A DNA stretch of 64,000 bases, from positions 186,001 to 250,000 of the forward strand of contig NZ_JAFIQX010000007.1 in NCBI RefSeq assembly GCF_017356035.1, read 5' to 3'. This DNA is from Longitalea luteola. GTDB lineage: Bacteria; Bacteroidota; Bacteroidia; Chitinophagales; Chitinophagaceae. The notes beneath the pieces were generated by a model, which was given only the letters and a program-made list of their open reading frames with translations, was not told the DNA's origin and did not search any database. Made by a program: the position numbers and the translations under genes. This document shows, in pieces, positions 29,320 through 38,082 of this stretch; within the stretch, counting starts at the first letter, position 1; every line of letters begins with the position of its first letter.

Positions 29320-30024
29320 ATGGATAAAGAGGATATTCAATTAGACGATATTTACCGTATTTTATTTGGTAACGCTCCTGTATTGTTTTTGGTAGAGATC
29401 GTGATCAGGTCGATAATTACATACATTATACTGCTGGCGGTTATTAGGGGACTAGGTAAACGAATGAGTGGGCAACTCAGTTTTACCGAAATGGCGGTCA
29501 TGCTGATGTTGGGCGCCATTGTATCATCGTCTATGCAAATACCCGAGCGCGGTATTCTTGAAGGTTGCTTCGTTCTTGCCCTGGTGCTGATAATACAACG
29601 GCTTATTACCTTGTACATGTTTAAAAACGACAGGCTGGAAGATAAAGTACTGGGACAAATGTACCTGTTGGTAAAGGACGGCATGCTGCAACCCCGGGAG
29701 CTGGCGCGCGAATATGTTTCCCGGAACCAGATCTTCGGCATTTTACGGTCAAAAAATGTTACCAACCTGGGCATGGTAAAAAGGTTATACCTTGAAACCA
29801 GTGGGGACTTTACCATGTACCTGTATGAGGATGAAAGGCCCGGGCTGTCGTTATTGCCAAGAGAAGACGAAGAACTGTTCAATGCCCAGCAGCTGGTGAA
29901 TGACCAGAAGGTATGTAATATCTGTGGACAGATCTATGAGATCCGGCAGGTGCCCGATCAGTGTGAGAATTGCCAGAGCCGGGAGTTTGTTCAACCGGTT
30001 CAGGGAGATAGTTTAAACAAATAA
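29320..30024 (+). CDS. DUF421 membrane protein with C-terminal zinc-ribbon-like cysteines (copy 1)
   Basis: The 234-residue protein has three N-terminal membrane helices (about 25-110) with the DUF421 motif RGLGKRMSGQLSFTEMAVML and PERGILEG, then the YetF-type cytoplasmic beta domain (LVKDGMLQPRELAREYVSRN, VKRLYLETSGDFTMYLYED). The C-terminus adds two CxxC pairs (CNICG near 205, CENC near 221), a likely zinc ribbon not usual in short family members. DUF421 proteins are linked to spore or membrane stress but lack a defined activity. A divergent copy follows 17 bp downstream. ATG 29320 is preferred to 29290. Confidence 0.85.
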   Translation: MDKEDIQLDDIYRILFGNAPVLFLVEIVIRSIITYIILLAVIRGLGKRMSGQLSFTEMAVMLMLGAIVSSSMQIPERGILEGCFVLALVLIIQRLITLYMFKNDRLEDKVLGQMYLLVKDGMLQPRELAREYVSRNQIFGILRSKNVTNLGMVKRLYLETSGDFTMYLYEDERPGLSLLPREDEELFNAQQLVNDQKVCNICGQIYEIRQVPDQCENCQSREFVQPVQGDSLNK

Positions 30025-30040
30025 CGCAAGTTTCAGGACC

Positions 30041-30736
30041 ATGGAAAAAGATCAGATCCATCTGGATGACTTTTACCGGATCTTCATAGGACAGGTGCCG
30101 CCCGAATTTTATATTGAACTGATCATAAGAACGATTTGTGTATACGCCATCATCATGTTCGGTATGAAGTATATGGGTAAACGCATTGCCGGCGAATTAA
30201 GCAGAAGTGAGCTGGCTGCCCTCTCAACACTGGCTGCAGCAACCGGCCTGGTGTTGCTTTCTCCCGAACGGGGGCTCATCTCGCCATTGATCGTGCTGGG
30301 TGTAATATACGTCATACGCTTATTGGTGATCAAAAAGAACTATTCCAGTAAACGTTTTGAAGAAGCCACGGAAGGGAAAAGAAGTACCCTCATAATGGAT
30401 GGAGAAATGCAGTGGCAGGAAATGAAAAAAGCACGCATCAGCAAAGAACAGCTGATGGCGCAGTTACGTGCATTGGGTGTTGTGCACCTGGGTACAGTAA
30501 AGCGGTTTTGTATGGAAGCCAACGGCGGCTTTACCTTGACCAAAGAACCGAATCCGCGGCCCGGCCTGGCGGCCATACCCGACTGGGACATCGATTTTTT
30601 AAATGAGCTGACTTATGCAAAGGACGCGAAAGTATGCACCGGTTGCGGGCATCGGCAGCGTCAGGAAGAAGCTTATTGCCCGGTTTGCAAGAGTGTGTTA
30701 TGGACGTGTCCCGTAACTGATAACAACAACGAATAA
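30041..30736 (+). CDS. DUF421 membrane protein with C-terminal zinc-ribbon-like cysteines (copy 2)
   Basis: The 231-residue protein repeats the architecture of its upstream neighbour: the same opening (DQIHLDDFYRIFIGQVP), helices carrying KYMGKRIAGELSRSE and SPERGLISP, a cytoplasmic domain (LIMDGEMQWQEMKKARISKE, GTVKRFCMEANGGFTL) and two CxxC pairs (CTGCG near 206, CPVC near 219). The pair must have arisen by tandem duplication and then diverged strongly; they probably form a heteromeric complex, which is inference. Confidence 0.85.
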   Translation: MEKDQIHLDDFYRIFIGQVPPEFYIELIIRTICVYAIIMFGMKYMGKRIAGELSRSELAALSTLAAATGLVLLSPERGLISPLIVLGVIYVIRLLVIKKNYSSKRFEEATEGKRSTLIMDGEMQWQEMKKARISKEQLMAQLRALGVVHLGTVKRFCMEANGGFTLTKEPNPRPGLAAIPDWDIDFLNELTYAKDAKVCTGCGHRQRQEEAYCPVCKSVLWTCPVTDNNNE

Positions 30737-30847
30737 TAACTTCCCCTTCGCTCACCATCGATATACAAACACTGAAAGCAAGCACATATTTTGCTGCAAT
30801 TTGATAATTCTATCTTTTAATTTATTCATCATTAAAAATCGAGGAGT

Positions 30848-31369
30848 ATGAAAAAGAGTTTTATCGGCAAACTGTGTGTGCTTGTTCTTGTGTTCTTTGC
30901 GGCTTGTGACAAAGATGATGATAAGGACAACAACCTGTCGAAGATTGACAGGAACTTTATTACCCAGGCATCTTACGCTAACAATGCGGAGATAGCGGCA
31001 GGGGCTGTGGCTGCCGCCAAAGGCAGTGATTCAGCAGTGCGGTCCTATGGGGCCCACATGGTAACGGAGCACACTACTGCTCAGGACGAGCTCAGAAACC
31101 TGGCCAGCAAATGGGGCATAGAAACACCGCTTACCCCTGATTCCATGCACATTGCCCTGGTGCAACGGATCAGTACCTTACAGGGGCTTGCATTCGATAC
31201 CGCATATATGAAAAGCCAGGTGATGGACCACATAGTGGCCATTGAGCTCTTTCAACAGGAAGCAACTAATGGTGAGAACAGAAAGTTAAGAGCATATGCT
31301 AACAAATACCTGCCGCATGTGAGAATGCATAAGGTAAGGGCCGACAGTATTCTTGCCAGGCTTCAGTAA
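30848..31369 (+). CDS. DUF4142 lipoprotein (ferritin-like helical bundle)
   Basis: The 173-residue protein has a lipoprotein signal (VLVFFAACDKDDD, Cys near 20) and a DUF4142 helical domain (KIDRNFITQASYANNAEIAAG, KGSDSAVRSYGAHMVTEHTT, TAYMKSQVMDHIVAIELFQQ). The family is periplasmic or outer-membrane associated and related in fold to ferritins; its role is unknown, though it recurs near stress genes. The start is preceded by a gaggag sequence, one of few Shine-Dalgarno-like signals in the window. Confidence 0.88.
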   Translation: MKKSFIGKLCVLVLVFFAACDKDDDKDNNLSKIDRNFITQASYANNAEIAAGAVAAAKGSDSAVRSYGAHMVTEHTTAQDELRNLASKWGIETPLTPDSMHIALVQRISTLQGLAFDTAYMKSQVMDHIVAIELFQQEATNGENRKLRAYANKYLPHVRMHKVRADSILARLQ

Positions 31370-31376
31370 AACAAAA

Positions 31377-31402
31377 GCAACAATAAGGGAAGCGGTTGTT
31401 GC
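31377..31402 (+). terminator. Possible terminator after the DUF4142 gene
   Basis: Arms gcaacaa and ttgttgc flank a 12-base loop 8 bp after the stop codon. The stem is short and lacks a clear T-run. Confidence 0.4.
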
Positions 31403-31520
31403 AATTGCTTCTCAATTTTGATTTTCAATCCGCGAAAGTTGCAGGCATGATTTTTTCATATTGTGACCATACTTGCTTCTCTCAGTTTTTTTAGCAGTCA
31501 TACATAGAGGAAAAACAATA

Positions 31521-31552
31521 TTTGGAAACCACCCGTGAAAGCCGGTTTCCAA
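31521..31552. promoter_or_regulatory. Inverted repeat upstream of the Mn catalase gene
   Basis: Arms tttggaaacc and ggtttccaaa are exact complements around a 12-base loop, about 80 bp before the catalase ATG. It may be an operator or part of the leader; no regulator can be named. Confidence 0.4.
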
Positions 31553-31630
31553 ACGGGTTATGTACAACGCCCAGGACTGCTTTCTTATACATTTATTTTT
31601 TTCCATAAAAAATATTAAAACGAATCATGT

Positions 31631-32605
31631 ATGTTCTATCATGTAAAAGAATTACAATTCAATGCGCGGGTGTCTAAACCTGATCCGGCATTTGCTTCCC
31701 TGTTACTGGAGCAATTCGGTGGTGCGAATGGTGAGCTGGCAGCAGCTCTCCGCTATTTTGGCCAGGCATTTGGCGCCAGGAAACCTTTTCCTGACAAGTA
31801 TGATGTATTGATGGATATCGCCACTGAAGAATTCAGTCACCTGGAGATCGTAGGCGCTACTATTCAAATGCTGCTTACCGGTATAAACGGTGATCTGAAA
31901 AACGCAGCAGAAAGAGCGGAGATCATGCGTTTGCTGGATGGCAAAGGCGCCAAGGAACAAATGATCCATGAAAGTATGGTGGCGCCACAATTCCTCGTAG
32001 GCAGCGCCGGCACACCTGCTTTCACCAATTCACAAGGTGTTCCATGGACAGCAGCCTATATCAATGGCGATTGCACGGGCGACCTTACAGCCGACCTGCG
32101 CAGTGATATTGCAGCGGAATCGCGCGCCAAAATGGTGTACGAGTACCTGTTGCAATTCACTGATGATCCTTACGTAAAAGAAACACTCAATTTCTTAATG
32201 ACCCGGGAAGTCGCGCACTTCCAGATGTTTGAAGCTGCGTTGGAAAGCATTAAACCGAATTTCCCGCCGGGTGTGTTACAGAGCGACCCACGCTACAGCA
32301 ACCTGTATTTTAATATGTCTACGGGTAATGATTTTTCAGGCCCGTGGAATAGCGGTGAAACAAGTGAGATGCGGGAAACTTATCAATACATTGAAGACCC
32401 GATAAGATATGTAATGGAATCACATGGCCTCAGCGGACAGATGCCACAAGGTACACACCGCACCATGGAAACCGTGGAGCAGCTCGATCGTGACATGAGC
32501 CAGTTGCGCAGCAGGGAGATCAACATGGCAGCACCGGTAGACCAGGAACAGGAATGGAATACACCTGCAGGTGGAATGACAAGTACAGAAAGAGATACTA
32601 TATAA
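31631..32605 (+). CDS. Manganese (non-heme) catalase
   Basis: The 324-residue protein matches the Mn catalase family from the first residue (MFYHVKELQFNARVSKPDP). The dimanganese ligands are visible: Glu in GGANGELAAALRYF (near 35), Glu and His in ATEEFSHLEIV (near 68-72), Glu and His in MTREVAHFQMF (near 185-190). It converts hydrogen peroxide to water and oxygen. It begins an operon with a DsbA-like gene 4 bp downstream and a small gene after that. Confidence 0.95.
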   Translation: MFYHVKELQFNARVSKPDPAFASLLLEQFGGANGELAAALRYFGQAFGARKPFPDKYDVLMDIATEEFSHLEIVGATIQMLLTGINGDLKNAAERAEIMRLLDGKGAKEQMIHESMVAPQFLVGSAGTPAFTNSQGVPWTAAYINGDCTGDLTADLRSDIAAESRAKMVYEYLLQFTDDPYVKETLNFLMTREVAHFQMFEAALESIKPNFPPGVLQSDPRYSNLYFNMSTGNDFSGPWNSGETSEMRETYQYIEDPIRYVMESHGLSGQMPQGTHRTMETVEQLDRDMSQLRSREINMAAPVDQEQEWNTPAGGMTSTERDTI

Positions 32606-32609
32606 TACT

Positions 32610-33305
32610 ATGAGAAGTTGTAGCCAGGAAAATACCACTCCGGAAATACAAAGCGGGTCTGTTATAGACATCGTTTACTATACCGATCCGCTTTGTTGCT
32701 GGAGCTGGGCATTGGAACCCCAGTTAGAACGATTGGAAAAAGATTGGCCCGGCACCATAAACTGGCGCTATTGTATGGGCGGATTATTGCCGGGATGGCA
32801 GCATTATTTTGACCAACAGAACAGCATTCAACGGCCTGCACAAATGGGGCCGCTGTGGATGCATGCGAGTGAAGTGATGGAGGTGCCTATAGCGCACCGT
32901 ATTTGGGTGGATGACCCGCCGGCATCCTCCTATCCTGCGTGCATAGCCGTTAAATGTGCCGCATTGCAATCAGCAGAAGCAGGCAGGTTGTACCTGTATC
33001 ATGTACGGAAAGCCGTTATGTTCCATTCATTGAATATTGCACGGCCCGAAGTATTACTGCAGGTGGCCCGCTGTATAGCCGTTATGAATAAACAATTTTC
33101 TTTTGAACAATTTGAAGAGGATATGAAAACTGACCGCGGCCTGGAAGCCTTTCGGAAGGATCTTCAGGAGGTAAAATACCGCGGCATCAATCGCTTTCCC
33201 ACTTTGCTCATTAAACGGCCTGCAGCACCTGGCGGTTTACTCGTGACTGGTTTCAGACCAGCCGAGACGTTGCTACACATTGTCAACGAAGCAAATGGAA
33301 AATAA
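32610..33305 (+). CDS. DsbA-family thioredoxin-fold protein
   Basis: The 231-residue protein carries a DsbA/FrnE-like thioredoxin fold: active-site region YYTDPLCCWSWALEP (near 23-37), inserted helical domain, and the cis-Pro segment RGINRFPTLLIKR (near 191-203). The motif CCWSW resembles YjbH/SpxH and FrnE proteins rather than classic CxxC oxidases. There is no signal peptide, so it should work in the cytoplasm in thiol redox control or as a proteolysis adaptor. It lies 4 bp after the Mn catalase gene, which supports a peroxide-stress role. Confidence 0.85.
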   Translation: MRSCSQENTTPEIQSGSVIDIVYYTDPLCCWSWALEPQLERLEKDWPGTINWRYCMGGLLPGWQHYFDQQNSIQRPAQMGPLWMHASEVMEVPIAHRIWVDDPPASSYPACIAVKCAALQSAEAGRLYLYHVRKAVMFHSLNIARPEVLLQVARCIAVMNKQFSFEQFEEDMKTDRGLEAFRKDLQEVKYRGINRFPTLLIKRPAAPGGLLVTGFRPAETLLHIVNEANGK

Positions 33306-33310
33306 TATGT

Positions 33311-33592
33311 ATGGAACAGATAATATCTATTGAATTCAACTTTAAAGAAAAGACCTATTTCGCGCTTGTGCGCATTAAAGAAAAAAACGCTCATAACGAA
33401 TACCATATCACCATTATGAACGGGGCGCTGGAACAAAAGTTATACGGCAATCATATTTTCATTGAGGAAGGAGGCAGGTTTATCATAGACCCTGTTCCTG
33501 AGAAGGAGTGCGGCCGCTTGCGGCTGGCGGTTGGATTGGCCTTGTGTAAACATTTTAATAAACCGTATTATTCAACCGGTAAGATGGTATAA
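33311..33592 (+). CDS. Small protein of unknown function in the catalase operon
   Basis: The 93-residue product (MEQIISIEFNFKEKTYFALV) has alternating strand-like segments, no signal peptide and no membrane helix. I do not recognise a family. It starts 5 bp after the DsbA-like gene and is followed by a strong terminator, so it belongs to the catalase operon. Confidence 0.75.
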   Translation: MEQIISIEFNFKEKTYFALVRIKEKNAHNEYHITIMNGALEQKLYGNHIFIEEGGRFIIDPVPEKECGRLRLAVGLALCKHFNKPYYSTGKMV

Positions 33593-33629
33593 ATCGGAAC
33601 ATTTCAGAGAAGGTCGATGGTTTCATGTT

Positions 33630-33668
33630 ATCTGCCGCAATCAATTGGTGAGGGCGGCAGATTTTTAT
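33630..33668 (+). terminator. Rho-independent terminator of the catalase operon
   Basis: Arms atctgccgc and gcggcagat surround a 15-base loop and are followed by ttttattt. It also precedes the convergent otsB gene. Confidence 0.85.
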
Positions 33669-33699
33669 TTGTAACAGGCCGTTCCGCCCGCCAGCGGCG

Positions 33700-34473
33700 T
33701 CAGGGGATATAACTGATCGCCTCCAATAAAGATACTACCATTTGGGGCGTGTACACATTGAACCTGGCGACAGAACTATCGATGCCTACTTTGATCGTAT
33801 AGGTATTGGCCACGCCTGAAAGCGCCCTGAACATGTCTTCATCTGTGTAATCATCGCCAATGCCCAGGATAAAATCGTAATCGTCTTTATTGAACAATTT
33901 AACGATGGCGTTGCCTTTATCGATGCCTTTATGCTTTATTTCAACTATTTTATTGCCCCTGAAGACCTGTAAATTCTTGGTAAGCGCAAAATGGCTCAGG
34001 TGCTCATACAGTTTTTCAGCCTGCTGTTTAACCTGTTCACTGGTGGCCTGGCGGTAATGCCATACCATGGAATATTCCTTTTCTTCAATAAAGGTAAACT
34101 CAGTGGTAAGCACAAACAGCTGCATAATTTCTTTGGCGCCTTCCTTCCAGCTGCTGTCTGCCTGCGATTCTTTCTTCCATGCCTGCTGCCGTAATTTATA
34201 GCAGGCCCCGTGTTCGGCAATAATATTAATATCCAACGCTGCAAACCAGTTCTCGAACCATTGATAATTCCTGCCGCTTACGAGGCAGATATCGTTTTTT
34301 GTTGTATTAAGCCGGTTCAGCGTTTCAATTAAATTGTGTCCCGGCGTAGCTTCTGACGGATTTGGGAAAAATGGCACCAGGGTACCATCGTAATCAAGCA
34401 GGATCAACCTTCTGTTAGCTGCACTATATTTCTTCAGGAGGTCAAATTTTATATTATAATCAAGAAATTCCAC
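33700..34473 (-). CDS. otsB: Trehalose-6-phosphate phosphatase OtsB
   Basis: The 257-residue HAD-family phosphatase shows motif I LLDYDGTLVPF (nucleophile Asp near 27, acid Asp near 29), the T6P-phosphatase segment IIAEHGACYKLR, KHKGIDKGNAIVKLF and motif IV GIGDDYTDEDMF (near 214). It dephosphorylates trehalose-6-phosphate made by OtsA. The frame opens with GTG at 34473; no ATG is close by. It is divergent from otsA with a 266-bp shared upstream region. Confidence 0.95.
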   Translation of the reverse strand: MEFLDYNIKFDLLKKYSAANRRLILLDYDGTLVPFFPNPSEATPGHNLIETLNRLNTTKNDICLVSGRNYQWFENWFAALDINIIAEHGACYKLRQQAWKKESQADSSWKEGAKEIMQLFVLTTEFTFIEEKEYSMVWHYRQATSEQVKQQAEKLYEHLSHFALTKNLQVFRGNKIVEIKHKGIDKGNAIVKLFNKDDYDFILGIGDDYTDEDMFRALSGVANTYTIKVGIDSSVARFNVYTPQMVVSLLEAISYIP

Positions 34474-34739
34474 GTACGCCTTTTGGGTAAAAGTAAAATG
34501 TTAATGCATGCGAACAATTAAAACTGCATTAGAAATCAATTAAGTGTTTTATATTAGTAGATAATTGTCCGAACTTATTAATCCTGACGCACTTGTATTA
34601 GAAGGCCATTAGAAATGGCCCGTGCCCGCTTCCCTTGGTTATTTCAGGTAACTTTGATCTGTTGACTCATCACTGCTTATTGTTGAACATAGTTGGGCCT
34701 GGTGACTATGTCATGTATTGTTCAGTCATAAAATAGTGT

Positions 34740-36968
34740 ATGAAAATTAATTTAGCTTTAATTGCCTCGATCATCATCGGTATTGGTTTGGTTGCTTTTA
34801 TTTTCACTGCCTTTCAAATTTCAAGCGACCGCGAGCAACTGAAAAATGACCTTGAGAACAAAACGGCTCAGGTTGCCGATGACTTCTATAAAACGTATTT
34901 TATTGACCTGGATAGCGGCTTTGGCCTGGATACTACAAAAATTACAGACAGCATCCTCGAACAGTACCGGTTTACCGGCATCAAAATTTATTTCAACCGG
35001 GATAGTATTATTTCTATCAGGGATTCGGCCGGTCCGTTGCCGGAATCCTCGCTCGATTTCATTGCCCGCGCCATATCTGCGGATTCATCGATGGGCCGGC
35101 TCGTAAAAATAAATGGGCACAGGACCTACGAATTCGTCAGGTTGATCAGGAGGATCGATCTGCCTGCCGCCGCAGTAGTTTATTATACAGATGCAGAATA
35201 CATCGAAAACATCCTGAACAGTATCTGGTTCCGTAATTTCTGGCGCTGGTTCTTCCAGGCGCTGGTCATCTCTGTGGTGACCCTTTTAATTGTACGTTGG
35301 GGCATATTATCCCCCATCAACAAGGTTATTGAGTGGGCAAGGGCTGCCCGTTCCGGCAACCTGGAAATGCTGCAGAAACGCCCTGCCGTGCCTTTTCTGG
35401 AACCCTTGTATAGAGAGATCACCGGCATTGCAAAAGCCATGCAGGAAGCCAAGGCGGTGGCGCAGGAAGAGGCCAGGCTGCGCACAACGGCCGAATCGGT
35501 ATGGACACCCGAAAGACTGAATGAAGAAATGAAGGTGTTGTTGCAGAACAAAATGATGGTGGTGGTATCTAACCGGGAGCCATATATGCACATCAGGGTT
35601 GGTAAAGAGATCCAATGTATAGTGCCGGCGAGTGGAATGGTTACTGCCATGGAGCCCATTTTAAAAGCCTGTGGTGGTTTATGGATCGCTTCCGGCAGCG
35701 GAGATGCCGACCGCGAAACTGTTGATAAATATGATAAGGTGTCTGTTCCGCCTTATGAAAATAAATATACCTTAAGACGGGTATGGTTGACCAAAGAGCA
35801 GGAAGACCATTTTTATTATGGTTTTTCCAACGAAGGATTATGGCCGCTTTGCCATATTGCGCATACCCGGCCTGTATTCCGTAAGGTTGACTGGGATTAT
35901 TATACCGAGGTAAATCAACTGTATGCAAAGGCAGTGCTCGAAGAAATAAAGAACGAAGAAGAACCTTTTATCCTGGTGCAGGATTATCATTTTGCCCTTT
36001 TGCCTGCGTTCATAAAAAAAGAGCGGCCCGATGCGAAAGTGGCCATCTTCTGGCATATTCCGTGGCCTAATCCAGAATCATTTGGCATCTGCCCGTGGCA
36101 AAAAGAGTTGTTGAATGGAATGCTGGGCGCCGACCTCATCGGTTTCCATACCCAGTATCATTGTAACAATTTCCTGGAAACGGTTAATAATGCGCTTGAA
36201 TCACGGGTGATCTGGGAAAGTTTTTCTGTTAAGATGGCCAATCATTTCACGATGGTTAAGCCATTTCCCATCAGCATTGCCTTTACCCTGAAAGATTATG
36301 AAACAAGATCCACCACGCGACTGACACCTGCAGAGATCCTGAAGCAACATGGTATTAATGGCGAATTCATGTGTATCGGCGTGGAAAGGATCGACTATAC
36401 AAAGGGCCTGATCGAAAAGTTCCTGGCCATTGAACGATTCCTGGATAAATATCCCCATTACCAGGGAAAATTTACGCTGGTGCAGATAGGGGCGGTGAGC
36501 CGTTCGTTGTTAAAGACCTATGCCGATACGGTAAGTGCGGTTGAGAATGAAGTGAACCGGATCAACTGGAAATTCAAGACCAAGAACTGGCAACCCATAT
36601 TATTCCTGAAACGGCACCACAGCCATGAGGAAATAATGCCGTATTATAAGTCGGCCAATCTTTGTATGGTAACCTCGCTGCACGACGGTATGAACCTGGT
36701 GGCCAAGGAATTCATTGCTTCCCGCGATCAAAACGACGGCGTGCTGATCCTGAGCCGGTTTGCAGGCGCTTCCCATGAATTACCCGGGGCATTTATCGTT
36801 AATCCGTACGATACAGAACAAACCGCCGATTCCATTAAGCTGGCACTGGAAATGCCTAAAGAGCAGCAGTTGCAAAAAATGAAGCAGATGCGCAGGATGA
36901 TCATGAATCATAACGTATATGCATGGGCTTCGGGGATCTTAAGAACGATGGCTTCTATTCAGAATTAG
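34740..36968 (+). CDS. otsA: Trehalose-6-phosphate synthase (GT20) fused to an N-terminal membrane sensor/HAMP module
   Basis: The 742-residue protein is about 260 residues longer than a standard OtsA. Residues 5-26 form a membrane helix, about 27-168 an extracytoplasmic region, about 170-190 a second helix (FFQALVISVVTLLIVRWGIL), about 190-240 a HAMP-like linker (SPINKVIEWARAARSGNLE), and about 270-735 a GT20 domain (VVVSNREP, GGLWIASGSGD, ILVQDYHFALLPAFI, FWHIPWPNPESFGICPW, GVERIDYTKGLIEKFL, TSLHDGMNLVAKEF). The enzyme transfers glucose from UDP-glucose to glucose-6-phosphate; a glucosylglycerol-phosphate synthase activity is an alternative. otsB lies divergently upstream, so trehalose is most likely. 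The layout suggests osmotic sensing gating the enzyme directly. Confidence 0.9.
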   Translation: MKINLALIASIIIGIGLVAFIFTAFQISSDREQLKNDLENKTAQVADDFYKTYFIDLDSGFGLDTTKITDSILEQYRFTGIKIYFNRDSIISIRDSAGPLPESSLDFIARAISADSSMGRLVKINGHRTYEFVRLIRRIDLPAAAVVYYTDAEYIENILNSIWFRNFWRWFFQALVISVVTLLIVRWGILSPINKVIEWARAARSGNLEMLQKRPAVPFLEPLYREITGIAKAMQEAKAVAQEEARLRTTAESVWTPERLNEEMKVLLQNKMMVVVSNREPYMHIRVGKEIQCIVPASGMVTAMEPILKACGGLWIASGSGDADRETVDKYDKVSVPPYENKYTLRRVWLTKEQEDHFYYGFSNEGLWPLCHIAHTRPVFRKVDWDYYTEVNQLYAKAVLEEIKNEEEPFILVQDYHFALLPAFIKKERPDAKVAIFWHIPWPNPESFGICPWQKELLNGMLGADLIGFHTQYHCNNFLETVNNALESRVIWESFSVKMANHFTMVKPFPISIAFTLKDYETRSTTRLTPAEILKQHGINGEFMCIGVERIDYTKGLIEKFLAIERFLDKYPHYQGKFTLVQIGAVSRSLLKTYADTVSAVENEVNRINWKFKTKNWQPILFLKRHHSHEEIMPYYKSANLCMVTSLHDGMNLVAKEFIASRDQNDGVLILSRFAGASHELPGAFIVNPYDTEQTADSIKLALEMPKEQQLQKMKQMRRMIMNHNVYAWASGILRTMASIQN

Positions 36969-37001
36969 CGAGCGGCAAGTGGCTAGTAGCTAGTGGGAAA
37001 T
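36963..37001 (+). repeat. Short word island at the otsA stop codon
   Basis: The sequence aattagcg at the otsA stop is followed by ggctagtagctagtggg, a small island of reiterated tag-containing words. It is a minor example of the stop-region reiteration seen at other genes. Confidence 0.45.
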
Positions 37002-37071
37002 ATACGGGAATAGTAACAATGATAAATCAGACTGTTAGTGATTTGTTGTGAGGTAATGAATCGAAACCCTG

Positions 37072-38082
37072 CTAGCTTCGTTTCAATATTGGCTGCATAT
37101 ATTTTACTGTATCCTGGCTGATCATGGCTATATACTGACCGGCGGAAATGTGCGCCCAGTTATTGATGGCGATCTGGTTCCTGCCTTCCTGTACATACAC
37201 CGGTTGCTGCTTTACCAGCCGGCCCGTGTAATCTGCTAATTGTAACAGGGCCATACCGCTGCGGGCTGCATTAAAATGTATGTTTATAGTGTTGTGAAAG
37301 ATCGATGGGAATACTTTAAAGGCGGGTTGGTTATTCGAATTGTTATTCGTTCTGCCGGAAGGTATTACCCGTGTGCCCAGCACGGAATTGGGGTACGTGA
37401 ACTTTTTAAAATAGATACTGCGTAACCGTTGATCTGAGGTGCTGTTGTCTTTGTTATCAGCGCCAACGCGTACTACGATGGAGCTGACGCCGGCATTTAC
37501 TACAGAGAACATACAGTCTTTGGCGATCGTATCAACCCCGTTGTAGGTAACGCCGCCTATATTAGTGCCCACCACCCGGTTGGCGGCGGGAAACGTAAGC
37601 GCAATGGCCGAACCCGTCATATTATAATCTACATAGCTGCTGCCGGACAGAAAAATTTCATCAAACTCATAAATATCTCCTGCGATACCGTCGATATCGA
37701 TCGGTGTAATGGGCACTTCTGTTTGAACCATCGGGATAGTCGTACCGGCCGTAACGAACTGAATATTGAACTCGGCATACCCCCTGGATCTTGCCGGTAA
37801 GGTAATGATGGGTTGAAATGCTTCATCGAAACCGGAAGAACTGCCATCGAGGGCATTCAGGATGAGGCCGCCTGTAATGGCTGTGATGGTAACGAGGGCA
37901 TCCGTGCCGGTTTGAACAGTGGGAAAACGGTACTGCGCGCCTACCTGCCGGTCGGTTCCTGAGATCTTTGATGCATTGCGGAACCTGTACCTGGCTTGTG
38001 CGTTAACACTGATGGAAAAAAAGAGGAAAAGCAACTGTAAAAATACAGTGAGCATAATAATGTGGGTACCATTCGTTTTCAT
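37072..38082 (-). CDS. Exported protein with type IX secretion C-terminal domain
   Basis: The 336-residue protein has a signal peptide (about 1-28, LFFSISVNAQARY), a beta-rich central region without a recognised family (about 29-245; ITAITGGLILNALDGSSSGF, VNAGVSSIVVRVGADN) and a type A sorting domain (about 255-336; FKVFPSIFHNTINIHFNA, GRLVKQQPVYVQEGRNQIAI, GQYIAMISQDTVKYMQPILK). It should be exported through the type IX system. Its function is unknown. Confidence 0.85.
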   Translation of the reverse strand: MKTNGTHIIMLTVFLQLLFLFFSISVNAQARYRFRNASKISGTDRQVGAQYRFPTVQTGTDALVTITAITGGLILNALDGSSSGFDEAFQPIITLPARSRGYAEFNIQFVTAGTTIPMVQTEVPITPIDIDGIAGDIYEFDEIFLSGSSYVDYNMTGSAIALTFPAANRVVGTNIGGVTYNGVDTIAKDCMFSVVNAGVSSIVVRVGADNKDNSTSDQRLRSIYFKKFTYPNSVLGTRVIPSGRTNNNSNNQPAFKVFPSIFHNTINIHFNAARSGMALLQLADYTGRLVKQQPVYVQEGRNQIAINNWAHISAGQYIAMISQDTVKYMQPILKRS

